From Clostridiaceae bacterium (GTDB lineage: Bacteria > Bacillota > Clostridia > Acetivibrionales > DUMB01): a DNA stretch of 64,000 nucleotides. Positions 16,412-26,276 of this stretch are shown piece by piece. Position numbers and translations under genes: made by a program. Position 1 is the stretch's first letter; every line of letters begins with the position of its first letter. Location of the stretch: assembly GCA_012840085.1 (NCBI GenBank), contig DUMB01000084.1, positions 16,587-80,586 of the forward strand. Direction: 5' to 3'. A model generated the notes under the pieces. That model was not told the origin of the DNA. It did not search any database and saw only the letters and a list, made by a program, of their open reading frames with translations.

Positions 16412-18811
16412 ATGATAAAGCGTTTATGGGATAAAATTCTTTTTATACTGCTGTGCCTGATGTTGGTACTTACCACAGGTACCAGGAGAAATATTTTTGC
16501 TACTGCTTATAAACAGCTTCAGAAAGTTGATTCTTATGGTGTTGTTATTAACGAAGTGATGTCAGATAACAGAAACGCCATACAGGATAATAACGGTGAC
16601 TATAGCGATTATATAGAACTATATAACAATTCCGATGAGCCAATTGATTTAAAGGGTTTTGGTTTGTCTAACGATGCGAAAAAACCTTTTAAGTGGAAAT
16701 TTCCGCAGGTTATTCTTGAGCCGCAATCCTTTTTGGTTGTCTGGGCTTCCGGCAATGCCGATTATGAAACAAGGCATCTTCATACAAACTTCAAGATCAC
16801 AAAAAATGATGAGGTAATTATACTTACATCTCCTGATGGTACATGGAAAACTGTATTCCTGTTGCATGATATGTATGAAAATATATCCTGCGGGCGAATA
16901 CCTGACGGAAGTGATACTATAGCCTGGTTTGACGGTGAAACTGCAGGAACGGAAAATACATTGCCGCCCTTAAAGGAAGGCTGTGCTTCAAAAAGACTTG
17001 TACCTGTCATTTTCTCAAAACCCGGCGGCTTCTATGAAAATGAAATATTGCTTACTTTAACACATGAGGACAGTGATGCCCGGATATATTATACCCTGGA
17101 TGGTTCTGACCCTACCATGGATTCTATACCATATGAAGGTGAGATCAAGATTCCATGTAAAACCAATGAAGCTACTGTTGTACGTGCCTGTGCTTTCAAA
17201 GAGGGCTATCCCAGGAGTAAAATTGTCACTAACACCTATTTTGTGGAGAAGGGGATTTTCAGGAAATATGATATTCCTGTCTTGTCAATTGTAACAGACC
17301 CTGATAATTTATTTGATTACAGAAAAGGCATATATGTTGCCGGAAAAGTGCGTGATGACTGGATTAAGGCACATCCTGATGAAGTTGTCGGGTCTAATAC
17401 GCCGGCAAATTACACTCAGGAAGGAAAGAAATGGGAGAGACAGGCTCATCTGGAAATTTTCGAACCAGACGGGACAGCCGGTCTGAGACAGGGAATTGGA
17501 ATCAGGACCCACGGCGGCTATTCCCTGAGTCATGCAAATAAGACACTAAAACTTCTGGCAAGAAATGACTATGATGATAATGCAATGTTTAATTATGATT
17601 TCTTCCCAAACGACTCAGAGGAAGATTTGCCGGTAACCGGTGTCATTATGAGAAATTCAGCCACCGATGCCCACTATACATTTTTCCGTGATGCTTTTGT
17701 TCAAAGCCTGGCAGACCCTTCGATTTTAGATTTGCAAAAATCCCAGCCCGTTATTTCATTTATCAACGGCGAATATTACGGTATATATAATATTCGTACG
17801 CTGTATAATGAACAATACCTGTATAACAAGTACGGAATTGCGCCGGAGGATGCGGTGGTTATCAAAAATCCTTCCGGAGGAATAGGAGACGAAATACAGA
17901 TGGGGTTCCAGGGTGATGAAATTCCCTTCTGTCAGGTCTATCACTTCATTGCAAACAACGACATGAGAATAGATGAAAACTACGCATATGTAGAGACACA
18001 AATAGACATAGACAATTATATTGAATACAACATCCTTGAGATATACTGCGGAAATGAAGACTGGCCGGCAAATAACGTGCGTATCTGGAGGAAAAGAACA
18101 GCCAAATATGAGCCGGAGGCGCCGTATGGAAATGACGGCAGGTGGAGATGGATGATATTTGACCTGGATTATGGATTTGGCTTGTTTGGAAGGAGTTATG
18201 AGTTTGATTCACTGTCAATGGCAACTGCTATAGGAAGTAAAAACTGGAACAATCCTGATGAGTATACAATAATGCTGCGGTCGCTTCTACAAAATGAGAC
18301 ATTCAGAAACAAATTTGTCACCCGGTTTGCTGACCTGCTTAATACAAGATACAGTGCAGAAACAGTACTGGAAAAGTTAGACAGTTTCCAGGCCATGTAC
18401 GCTCCTTATGTAGAAGATCATATTATACGGTGGAACCTGCATAAGTGGCGAGTCGAAAACTGGTTGGCACAGGTTGATATCATAAGGAATTACGTTAAAA
18501 ACCGTCCGTATTATATGCGTCATCATATATGCAATTATTTTAATCTGGATACGGTTGAACTTCATCTCACAGTAGGCGAAGGTGGAAAGGTCAAAGTCAA
18601 TACAATCGAACTGGAACCTGGCAACACCCCATGGAACGGTGTATATTTCAAAGGAATTCCTGTAAGGCTTGAGGCAATTCCCCGGAACGGTTACGAGTTT
18701 GTCGGATGGACAGGTACAATTGAATCGGAAAATCCAAACCTGACTGAAAACCTTACTTCTACCACCAGCCTGCATGCAGTGTTTAAAAAAGCAGAAGCAG
18801 ATAAAAGCTAA
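16412..18811 (+). CDS. Secreted CotH-kinase family protein with lamin-tail and chitobiase-like domains
   Basis: 799 aa. The signal peptide covers about residues 1-30 (hydrophobic core LFILLCLMLVL, cleavage near FATA). A lamin-tail domain (about 43-140; INEVMSDN, YIELYNN), a chitobiase C-terminal-like domain (about 195-275; IYYTLDGSDPT), the CotH kinase domain (about 295-690) and a C-terminal repeat domain (about 715-790; VEATPRNGYEFVGWTG-like) follow. Kinase elements include RTHGGYS, NGEYYGIYNIR, GNEDWPANN and IFDLDYGFG. CotH of Bacillus phosphorylates spore-coat proteins with ATP; here it would act outside the membrane. I set the start at 16412 after GGGAG rather than 16382. The gene overlaps the next by one base. 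Confidence 0.87.
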   Translation: MIKRLWDKILFILLCLMLVLTTGTRRNIFATAYKQLQKVDSYGVVINEVMSDNRNAIQDNNGDYSDYIELYNNSDEPIDLKGFGLSNDAKKPFKWKFPQVILEPQSFLVVWASGNADYETRHLHTNFKITKNDEVIILTSPDGTWKTVFLLHDMYENISCGRIPDGSDTIAWFDGETAGTENTLPPLKEGCASKRLVPVIFSKPGGFYENEILLTLTHEDSDARIYYTLDGSDPTMDSIPYEGEIKIPCKTNEATVVRACAFKEGYPRSKIVTNTYFVEKGIFRKYDIPVLSIVTDPDNLFDYRKGIYVAGKVRDDWIKAHPDEVVGSNTPANYTQEGKKWERQAHLEIFEPDGTAGLRQGIGIRTHGGYSLSHANKTLKLLARNDYDDNAMFNYDFFPNDSEEDLPVTGVIMRNSATDAHYTFFRDAFVQSLADPSILDLQKSQPVISFINGEYYGIYNIRTLYNEQYLYNKYGIAPEDAVVIKNPSGGIGDEIQMGFQGDEIPFCQVYHFIANNDMRIDENYAYVETQIDIDNYIEYNILEIYCGNEDWPANNVRIWRKRTAKYEPEAPYGNDGRWRWMIFDLDYGFGLFGRSYEFDSLSMATAIGSKNWNNPDEYTIMLRSLLQNETFRNKFVTRFADLLNTRYSAETVLEKLDSFQAMYAPYVEDHIIRWNLHKWRVENWLAQVDIIRNYVKNRPYYMRHHICNYFNLDTVELHLTVGEGGKVKVNTIELEPGNTPWNGVYFKGIPVRLEAIPRNGYEFVGWTGTIESENPNLTENLTSTTSLHAVFKKAEADKS

Positions 18812-18828
18812 TGAAGGGAAGAACACAC

Positions 18829-19677
18829 ATGAAGCTGTTTAATTCAAAAAGGTTTAACACAGCCACTGTTCTGGCTACTTTTGTTTTGTCCTTATTTATG
18901 TACCCCAGGCCGATTCTTTTTTTGGCCAGGGTGATAGAAGACTTTAGTGTGGCAGCAAAATTGAGCAATTATAACAGTAATCTTGAAGCGGCTGAACTGA
19001 TTGATGAAGACCGTGTCCAGGTGGTATTAATGTTTGACGGAGGGTGGGAATCCGTTTATTACAATGCATATCCGATTTTAAAAAAATATGGATATAAAGG
19101 CAGTGTTTCAATAATACCATCATTAGTAAATGAAGAAGCCCATTTATCTTATTCTCAGATCAGTGAGCTTTATATGAAAGGATGGAGTGTTTTAAACCAA
19201 TCATACTCTTACAAAATAAGTACAGACAGCTATAAGATGTTCAATGAATTTCAGTGTGCAAGGGATTGGATGGATAAACGGTTTTTAACGAAAGGTAAAA
19301 AAATGGCCATCATTCCCTATGGCTGCAATAATCCTTTTCTGATAAAATTATTAATTGATGCCGGATATGATAACGTGAGGACACAGGACAATGTTATCAT
19401 GCTTAATGCAACCAGATTAAAAAACACTGTCTATTACCCTATTTCGATAATAGGCTTATCGCAGGATATGGATTTCAGCAAAGTAAGGTCTTATCTGTCG
19501 GAAGCATGGAGTGAGAAAAGGTCTGTAGCATTTGTTATGAACAAGATCGAAGAAGCAGATGACCGGTACGGAACGACTTTTTCGCCTGAGCAGCTTGAAA
19601 AATTAGTTGAGTATATTCACGAAAATGAGGATAAGTTTCAGGTGGTTACATACACAGACCTGTTTGCTCCTCAATAG
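18829..19677 (+). CDS. Polysaccharide deacetylase-like protein lacking metal ligands
   Basis: 282 aa with an N-terminal hydrophobic anchor (about 11-35) and a NodB-like domain (about 60-280). The usual TFDDG motif is altered to MFDGG (68-72), and the expected H-S/T-x-x-H metal motif reads NQSYSY (123-128), so the two zinc-binding histidines are Gln124 and Tyr128. The fold is recognisable from the surrounding YPILKKYGYKGSVSIIP and KMAIIPYG segments. It is probably not a zinc deacetylase and may bind the polymer made by the operon. The ATG at 18829 follows GAAGGGAAG; it is the last gene of the CotH operon. Confidence 0.75.
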   Translation: MKLFNSKRFNTATVLATFVLSLFMYPRPILFLARVIEDFSVAAKLSNYNSNLEAAELIDEDRVQVVLMFDGGWESVYYNAYPILKKYGYKGSVSIIPSLVNEEAHLSYSQISELYMKGWSVLNQSYSYKISTDSYKMFNEFQCARDWMDKRFLTKGKKMAIIPYGCNNPFLIKLLIDAGYDNVRTQDNVIMLNATRLKNTVYYPISIIGLSQDMDFSKVRSYLSEAWSEKRSVAFVMNKIEEADDRYGTTFSPEQLEKLVEYIHENEDKFQVVTYTDLFAPQ

Positions 19678-19729
19678 AGGATGGTTTGGCATGTGGGCCT
19701 GAATATTTATGTTTAAATTAAATAAGTTA

Positions 19730-19759
19730 TTGACATCTACTAGGCATTTGTGTTATAAT
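19730..19759 (+). promoter_or_regulatory. Sigma-A promoter of the gltBD operon
   Basis: TTGACA (19730-19735), 18-base spacer, TATAAT (19754-19759). Both hexamers are perfect consensus. The transcript would carry a leader of about 275 bases before gltB. Confidence 0.9.
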
Positions 19760-19779
19760 TTTGGAACAATAAGTAAGAA

Positions 19780-19811
19780 GCGTTCATCTGGTGAAAAAGA
19801 TTGATGGACGC
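19780..19811 (+). promoter_or_regulatory. First leader hairpin of the gltBD transcript
   Basis: GCGTTCATC (19780-19788) pairs with GATGGACGC (19803-19811), one G-U pair, enclosing TGGTGAAAAAGATT. A related stem with the same GCGTTCATC arm occurs in the leader of the second glnA (30612-30662). Confidence 0.7.
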
Positions 19812-19812
19812 A

Positions 19813-19919
19813 TATGCAATGGTGCATAATAACTTAACATATAGTTGAATTAATTATTAAGAAGTTTAAAGACGTACTCAATGGAGAGTAGATAGTTCTT
19901 CATGGGTGCGTCTTTTTTG
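19813..19919 (+). promoter_or_regulatory. ANTAR antiterminator target and terminator upstream of gltB
   Basis: Two hairpins with six-base loops that have A at position 1 and G at position 4, the mark of ANTAR RNA targets. P1: TATGC-AATGGT-GCATA (19813-19828). P2: TACTC-AATGGA-GAGTA (19875-19890). The P2 5' arm overlaps an intrinsic terminator whose stem AAAGACGTAC (19868-19877) pairs with GGTGCGTCTTT before a T run (to 19919). Binding of an ANTAR protein to P1-P2 would block terminator formation. The likely regulator is encoded at 32096. Confidence 0.88.
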
Positions 19920-20038
19920 TTACTTAATCTTACTACATTAAATTTTTTAGTTGAGCTGCTTATACACAGCCGGCAGGCTGGAAAATGCAGCGTTGAGTAA
20001 TGGTAAATAAAAATCTATGCAGATGGGAATGAGTGAGT

Positions 20039-23000
20039 ATGAAAAATAACAATTTACCAGTTAAACAGGGACTTTACGATCCAGCTTATGAGCATGATGC
20101 ATGCGGAATAGGATTTGTAGCAGACATAAAAGGAAAAAAATCGCACCAGATTATTACTCAGGCTCTTGAGGTCCTTTTGAAGCTGGACCACAGGGGTGGT
20201 ATTGGAAGCGAGGAAAATACCGGAGATGGAGCCGGAATTCTTATTCAGATAAGTGACGATTATTTCAGACAGATATGTGAAGATAAAAATATAATACTTC
20301 CTAAAGCAGGAGATTATGGCATCGGGATGGTTTTCCTGCCTGTAGATGATGACTTGCGTAGAAACTGCGAAGAGCAGTTTGAATCAATTGTCGAGGAGGA
20401 AGGGCAGGAATTTATATGCTGGCGCACAGTGCCTGTCAATAATTCATCCCTGGGTGCTACAGCTGTATCCTGTCAGCCTTTTATCCGCCAGGCATTTATT
20501 GCACGCGGTCCGGAGACCAGGGAAGGAATGGATTTTGAAAGAAAGCTGTATATTATCCGAAAAAGAGCGGAGAAGGAAATAAAGCCCCATGTTGGCGGAA
20601 GTTACAGTAACATTTACTTTGCAAGTTTATCGCATAAGACAATTGTTTATAAAGGGATGCTTCAGGCAGCCCAGTTGCCTGAATTTTATCCCGAACTGCT
20701 TGATGAGAGGATGAAAAGTGCTATTGCACTGGTTCATTCGAGATTCAGCACCAACACTTTCCCAAGCTGGGAAAGGGCACATCCAAACCGCTATATTGTC
20801 CATAACGGTGAGATTAACACTTTAAGGGGCAATATAAACTGGATGCGTGCAAGACAGGCAATGTTTTCATCAGATTTGCTCAACAAGGATCTTTATAAAA
20901 TCTTGCCGGTAATCGACGAGAACGGCAGCGATTCTGCCATGATGGACAACTGCCTTGAGTTTCTGTACCATACCGGATATTCACTTCCCCATGCTATGAT
21001 GATGATGATTCCGGAACCGTGGTCAGGCCATGAAAGCATGGATGATCAGAAAAAAGCTTTTTACCAGTATCATAGTTGTCTGATGGAGCCATGGGACGGA
21101 CCTGCTGCTATTGCATTTACTGATGGGGAGCAGGTAGGTGCCGTACTGGACAGAAACGGTCTGCGCCCGTCTCGTTATTATATTACCATGGATGGTTTGG
21201 TGGTTCTTGCTTCTGAAGTCGGCGTCCTGGATATAAATCCGCAGAACGTTATCAAAAAGGGCAGACTTCAGCCAGGCAAGATGTTCCTGGTCGATACAGC
21301 CAAGGGGTATATTATTGAAGATGGAGAGATCAAGCGGAAAATTACGGAAAGCCGTCCTTACAGAAAATGGCTGGATCAGTACATGAAAGATATCGAAGAC
21401 TTGAAAGAATGCAGTAAGCAAGAGAACTCCGGGCCAAAAGATCTGCTTACGATGCAGAGGGTATTCGGCTACACATACGAAGATTTGTCCATTATATTGG
21501 AACCTATGGCGGCAAAAGGTGAAGAAGCTATTGGTTCCATGGGGAATGATACTCCCCTGGCAGTGCTGTCACCGAAGCCACAGCTGCTTTACAACTACTT
21601 TAAACAGCTGTTTGCGCAGGTGACCAATCCTCCCATTGATGCAATAAGAGAAACAATTGTTATGTCCACCGAAACTCTTATCGGGTCGGAATGCAACCTG
21701 TTGGAGCCTGTTCCGGAGGCATGCAGGCGGATCAGGTTAGACAGCCCCATTATTGACAATACGAAACTGAGTTATCTGAAGAATATCAAGCAGGAAGGTT
21801 TTAAGGCCGAGCTACTGCAAATTCTATATAAAGTAAAAGATGGAGGCCGGGGTTTGGAAGAGGCCATGGAAGATCTTTGCCGGAAAGCAGAGCTGGCTAT
21901 AATAAACGGAGCGAACATATTAATTTTGAGTGATAAGGAACCAGACAGGGAATATGCTCCAATACCGGCTTTACTGGCAGTATCGGGTCTTCATCACTAT
22001 CTTATAGAAAGAGGGCTTCGTACCAGAACCAGTATCGTACTTTCTTCTGCTGAACCCAGGGAAGTACACCATTTTGCAGTTTTAATAGGTTATGGTGCGG
22101 ATGCCGTCAACCCGTATCTTGCATTTGAAACTATCAGGGATATGATAGACAGAGGTTTACTGAAAGACATAGAGTATTCATACGCTGAGAAGAATTACAT
22201 CAAAGCGGTTGTAAAAGGAATAGTTAAAGTTATTTCCAAAATGGGAATATCTACCATACAAAGTTACAGAGGAGCGCAAATATTTGAAGCGGTTGGATTA
22301 AGCAGCGACATTATTAAAAAATACTTTGTCGGAACTCCGTCAAGAATTGAGGGAATGGATATCGATAAAATAGCCCGTGAAGTTGAATTGAGGCATAAAG
22401 CTGCATTTAACGCCGCAGACCGCGGTGACAAGGTTCTTGACGCGGGAGGGGTGTATAAATGGAGAAGGGAAGGAGAACAGCACCTTTATAACCCCGAAAC
22501 CATTCACAAACTTCAACAGGCTTGCAGGACAGGAAGCTATGAAATATACAAAGAGTATGCAGACGCAATAAATGGACGCCCGGAAAGGATATATACCATC
22601 CGGGGACTGATGGAATTCAAGAAAATTAACAAACCTGTGAGCATTGACGAAGTTGAACCGGTGGAATCTATTGTAAAGCGCTTCAAAACCGGGGCTATGT
22701 CTTATGGATCTATCAGCAAGGAGGCTCATGAGGCATTGGCAATTGCAATGAACCGTATAGGCGGAATGAGCAATACCGGAGAGGGCGGCGAGGATCCCGA
22801 CAGATTTAAGCCGATGCCTAACGGAGATTCCCGATGCAGTGCTATTAAGCAGGTGGCTTCAGGACGCTTTGGCGTAACAAGCGAATACCTGATACATGCA
22901 AGGGAACTGCAAATTAAGATTGCACAGGGCGCAAAGCCGGGAGAAGGAGGACAGCTGCCGGGCGGAAAGGTATATCCATGGATTGCCCGGGTAAGGCATT

Positions 23001-24637
23001 CAACACCGGGAGTGAGTCTGATTTCACCGCCACCTCATCATGATATTTATTCTATAGAAGACCTGGCTGAACTTATTTATGACCTGAAAAATGCAAACAG
23101 CAGTGCGAGAGTCAGCGTGAAGCTGGTATCGGAAGCTGGTGTAGGAACAGTTGCGGCAGGTGTGGCCAAGGCCGGTGCCAATGTTGTTGTAATCAGCGGT
23201 TATGATGGAGGTACCGGTGCATCACCCCGTACAAGCATAATGCATGCAGGTCTTCCATGGGAGCTTGGAGTTGCTGAGACTCACCAGACTTTGCTGCTCA
23301 ATAATCTCAGGAGCAGGATTGTAATAGAAACAGACGGAAAACTGATGACAGGACGGGACGTGGTTATTGCTGCCCTCCTGGGAGCTGAAGAGTTTGCTTT
23401 TGCAACAGCTCCGCTGGTTGCACTGGGTTGTGTAATGATGCGTGTTTGCCATATGGATACCTGCCCGGTAGGAATAGCCACCCAAAATCCTGAACTCAGA
23501 AAGAACTTTTCCGGAGACCCGCAATATGTGGTAAATCTCATGAAATTCATTGCACAGGATGTCAGAGAGATTATGGCAGAACTGGGCTTCAGAAGCATAG
23601 ACGAAATGGTGGGAAGAACGGATGTGCTTGCCCTGGATGAGGAAAAGCTGCACTGGAAAACGGAGGGTCTGAATCTTCAAAGTATTTTGTACCAACCTGA
23701 TGTTCCACAGGAGGTAGGGCGTTTCTGCAGCATTATCCGTAATCCCCGGCTGGAAAAAACATTGGACCGTAGAATACTGCTTCAACTCTGCAAACCAGCG
23801 CTGGAAAAGGGAGAGAAAGTACGTGCAAAACTGCCTATAAAGAATACAGACAGGGTAACCGGAACCATACTGGGAAGCGAAATCACGAAAATATACGGAG
23901 CAGAAGGACTGCCTGAAGATACCATTCACCTTCATTTCAGAGGCTCTGCAGGCCAGAGCTTTGGCGCCTTTATTCCTAAAGGAGTGACTCTGGAACTCGA
24001 AGGGGATGCAAATGACTATATTGGAAAAGGATTATCGGGAGGAAAAATTATTGTATATCCTCCCAAGAATGCAATATTTATACCTGAGGAGAATATAACA
24101 ATAGGCAATGTGGCTTTCTATGGCGCAACCAGCGGTGAAGCTTATATAAGAGGCGGAGCAGGAGAGAGGTTCTGCGTAAGGAACAGTGGCTTGAAAGCTG
24201 TTGTTGAAGCTGTAGGAGATCATGGATGTGAATATATGACTGGCGGAAGAGTCGTAGTCCTTGGACCAACGGGACGTAATTTTGCTGCAGGCATGTCAGG
24301 CGGAATTGCCTATGTATTGGATGAAAAAGGTGATTTCAGAAGCAGATGCAATCTTGGAATGGTGTCTTTGGAAAGACTGGAGGACGAAGAAGAAATAAGA
24401 GAAGTGAGAAATATGATAGTAAGGCATGCAGGATATACAAACAGCAGCATTGCATGGAGAGTATTGTCTCACTGGGATTATATGGTATCCAAAATTGTAA
24501 AGGTAATGCCTGAAGATTATAAGAGAATTCTTAATTCAAAAAAGAGTATGAAAAATAAGGGCATGACAGAAGACAATACTGTTATGGCAATTATTAAAAG
24601 AAATAAAAACGATAAGACCCTTATCGCCAGTAATTGA
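20039..24637 (+). CDS. gltB: Glutamate synthase large subunit
   Basis: 1532 aa alpha subunit of NADPH/NADH-type GOGAT, making glutamate from glutamine and 2-oxoglutarate. Cys22 in EHDACGIGF is the catalytic nucleophile of the class II amidotransferase domain, exposed after removal of a short propeptide (domain about 22-420). The central domain is followed by the FMN synthase domain (about 850-1200; [22 protein letters not shown]), with 3Fe-4S cysteines in CHMDTCPVG, and the GXGXG C-terminal beta-helix (about 1270-1500). I prefer the ATG at 20039 to the in-frame GTG at 20033 because of spacing to GGGA. Expression is controlled by the ANTAR leader. gltD follows after 26 bases. Confidence 0.97.
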   Translation: MKNNNLPVKQGLYDPAYEHDACGIGFVADIKGKKSHQIITQALEVLLKLDHRGGIGSEENTGDGAGILIQISDDYFRQICEDKNIILPKAGDYGIGMVFLPVDDDLRRNCEEQFESIVEEEGQEFICWRTVPVNNSSLGATAVSCQPFIRQAFIARGPETREGMDFERKLYIIRKRAEKEIKPHVGGSYSNIYFASLSHKTIVYKGMLQAAQLPEFYPELLDERMKSAIALVHSRFSTNTFPSWERAHPNRYIVHNGEINTLRGNINWMRARQAMFSSDLLNKDLYKILPVIDENGSDSAMMDNCLEFLYHTGYSLPHAMMMMIPEPWSGHESMDDQKKAFYQYHSCLMEPWDGPAAIAFTDGEQVGAVLDRNGLRPSRYYITMDGLVVLASEVGVLDINPQNVIKKGRLQPGKMFLVDTAKGYIIEDGEIKRKITESRPYRKWLDQYMKDIEDLKECSKQENSGPKDLLTMQRVFGYTYEDLSIILEPMAAKGEEAIGSMGNDTPLAVLSPKPQLLYNYFKQLFAQVTNPPIDAIRETIVMSTETLIGSECNLLEPVPEACRRIRLDSPIIDNTKLSYLKNIKQEGFKAELLQILYKVKDGGRGLEEAMEDLCRKAELAIINGANILILSDKEPDREYAPIPALLAVSGLHHYLIERGLRTRTSIVLSSAEPREVHHFAVLIGYGADAVNPYLAFETIRDMIDRGLLKDIEYSYAEKNYIKAVVKGIVKVISKMGISTIQSYRGAQIFEAVGLSSDIIKKYFVGTPSRIEGMDIDKIAREVELRHKAAFNAADRGDKVLDAGGVYKWRREGEQHLYNPETIHKLQQACRTGSYEIYKEYADAINGRPERIYTIRGLMEFKKINKPVSIDEVEPVESIVKRFKTGAMSYGSISKEAHEALAIAMNRIGGMSNTGEGGEDPDRFKPMPNGDSRCSAIKQVASGRFGVTSEYLIHARELQIKIAQGAKPGEGGQLPGGKVYPWIARVRHSTPGVSLISPPPHHDIYSIEDLAELIYDLKNANSSARVSVKLVSEAGVGTVAAGVAKAGANVVVISGYDGGTGASPRTSIMHAGLPWELGVAETHQTLLLNNLRSRIVIETDGKLMTGRDVVIAALLGAEEFAFATAPLVALGCVMMRVCHMDTCPVGIATQNPELRKNFSGDPQYVVNLMKFIAQDVREIMAELGFRSIDEMVGRTDVLALDEEKLHWKTEGLNLQSILYQPDVPQEVGRFCSIIRNPRLEKTLDRRILLQLCKPALEKGEKVRAKLPIKNTDRVTGTILGSEITKIYGAEGLPEDTIHLHFRGSAGQSFGAFIPKGVTLELEGDANDYIGKGLSGGKIIVYPPKNAIFIPEENITIGNVAFYGATSGEAYIRGGAGERFCVRNSGLKAVVEAVGDHGCEYMTGGRVVVLGPTGRNFAAGMSGGIAYVLDEKGDFRSRCNLGMVSLERLEDEEEIREVRNMIVRHAGYTNSSIAWRVLSHWDYMVSKIVKVMPEDYKRILNSKKSMKNKGMTEDNTVMAIIKRNKNDKTLIASN

Positions 24638-24663
24638 TGTAGAACGAAACGGGGTGACTGAAA

Positions 24664-26136
24664 ATGGGTAAACCGACAGGATTTATGGAATATGAACGTG
24701 AGGTACCCTCCTCCAGAAATCCTCTTGAGAGGATTTGCGACTGGGAAGAATTATATAGTACTTTTTCTGAAGAAAAACTGAGGGAACAGGGAGCCCGTTG
24801 CATGAGCTGCGGCACGCCTTTCTGCCATACCGGTCAGATAATAAGGGGCTCAGTGGTAGGATGTCCGCTGAACAATCTGATACCGGAATGGAACGATCTG
24901 GTATACAGAGGTTTATGGAAAGAAGCACTTATGCGGCTGCTTAAGACCAATAATTTTCCGGAATTTACAGGAAAAGTTTGTCCTGCCCTGTGTGAGGGTT
25001 CCTGTACTGTTTCACTCAATAAAAATGCAGTTGCTGTTAAGAGCATTGAGTTTACAATTATAGAAAAAGCTTTTGAAAACGGGTGGATAACCCCAAGAAT
25101 TCCTTCGAAGAGGACAGGAAAGACAGTAGCGATTGTCGGCTCCGGACCGGCAGGATTGGCTTGTGCCGACGAGCTGAACCAGGCAGGGCATAAAGTAACA
25201 GTGTATGAAAAGGCAGACCGGCCGGGCGGATTGCTGATGTATGGAATCCCGAACATGAAGCTTGATAAAAGCAAGGTTATCCGGCGTATTGACATTATGA
25301 AAGAAGAAGGAATTGAATTTATTACAAATACTGAGGTAGGCAAAGATATATCTGCCGATGAGTTGTTAAAGAATTACGATGCTGTTGTCTTATGCGGGGG
25401 CGCCAGGAAACCAAGAAATCTGGAGGTAGAAGGGCGCAACCTGCAGGGAATATACTATGCTGTTGACTTTCTGAGTCAAACCACCCGCAGTTTGCTTGAC
25501 TCCAATCTGAAGGATGGCAGGTTTATTTCTGCCAAAGATAAGGATGTAGTTATAATAGGAGGAGGAGACACAGGAACGGATTGTGTCGCCACTTCAATAA
25601 GACATGGATGCAAGAGCGTAATTCAGCTTGAAATTATGCCTAAACCTCTCATGAACAGAGGACCGAATAATCCGTGGCCACAATGGCCAAGAGTATATTC
25701 GATGGATTATGGCCAACAGGAAGCTGTAGCAGTTTTCGGAGAAGACCCGAGAAGATATTGTGTAACTGCAAAAGAATTAATAGGCGATGACCAGGGGAAT
25801 GTTAAGGAGATTGTGACGTCTAAAGTTGAATGGGTTAAAGATGGCAATGGCCGTTTTATTCCTAAAGAGGTGCCGGGAAGCCGTAAAATTATTCCTGCCC
25901 AGCTTGTACTGCTGGCTATGGGATTTTTGGGGCCGGAGGATGATCTGCTCCGGCAGCTCGGTATCGAAAGGGATGAACGAACCAACGTTAAGACGAAACC
26001 TGGAAAATATGAAACAAATATACAAGGCGTTTTTACTGCCGGAGATATGCACAGGGGACAAAGTCTTGTAGTATGGGCTATCAGAGAAGGCAGGGAAGCC
26101 GCCAGTGAATGCAATGAATATCTGATGGGAAGATAA
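24664..26136 (+). CDS. gltD: Glutamate synthase small subunit
   Basis: 490 aa beta subunit that passes electrons from NAD(P)H to the large subunit. N-terminal cysteines in GARCMSCGTPFCH, GCPLNN, VCPALCEGSC bind two 4Fe-4S clusters. The FAD site VGSGPAGLACADEL starts near residue 158, and the NAD(P) site VIIGGGDTGTDCV near residue 298. The final GDMHRGQSLVVWAIREGR is the second FAD contact. GGGGTGACTGAAA precedes the ATG. It is co-transcribed with gltB and ends at a strong terminator. Confidence 0.97.
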   Translation: MGKPTGFMEYEREVPSSRNPLERICDWEELYSTFSEEKLREQGARCMSCGTPFCHTGQIIRGSVVGCPLNNLIPEWNDLVYRGLWKEALMRLLKTNNFPEFTGKVCPALCEGSCTVSLNKNAVAVKSIEFTIIEKAFENGWITPRIPSKRTGKTVAIVGSGPAGLACADELNQAGHKVTVYEKADRPGGLLMYGIPNMKLDKSKVIRRIDIMKEEGIEFITNTEVGKDISADELLKNYDAVVLCGGARKPRNLEVEGRNLQGIYYAVDFLSQTTRSLLDSNLKDGRFISAKDKDVVIIGGGDTGTDCVATSIRHGCKSVIQLEIMPKPLMNRGPNNPWPQWPRVYSMDYGQQEAVAVFGEDPRRYCVTAKELIGDDQGNVKEIVTSKVEWVKDGNGRFIPKEVPGSRKIIPAQLVLLAMGFLGPEDDLLRQLGIERDERTNVKTKPGKYETNIQGVFTAGDMHRGQSLVVWAIREGREAASECNEYLMGR

Positions 26137-26164
26137 CTTTCACAGCCAATTTATATATAAATGT

Positions 26165-26199
26165 AGCGGAAGAACATGAATTTCTTCCGCTGTTTTTTT
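26165..26199 (+). terminator. Intrinsic terminator of the gltBD operon
   Basis: AGCGGAAGAA (26165-26174), loop CATGAAT, TTCTTCCGCT (26182-26191), then GTTTTTTT. Confidence 0.92.
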
Positions 26200-26276
26200 G
26201 ATAAACAAGTTTGTTCTAATAAATAAGTTTAATAAAACATCTTAATTATGCTAATCGGAGTATACTAAATCTTAAA

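Noticed and set aside
19780..19811. Possible glutamine riboswitch upstream of gltB
   Set aside because: The CGTTCATC and GGACG pieces recall the glnA-type riboswitch, but the conserved GACGGAAGTAGG segment is absent and the site is followed by a clear ANTAR target.
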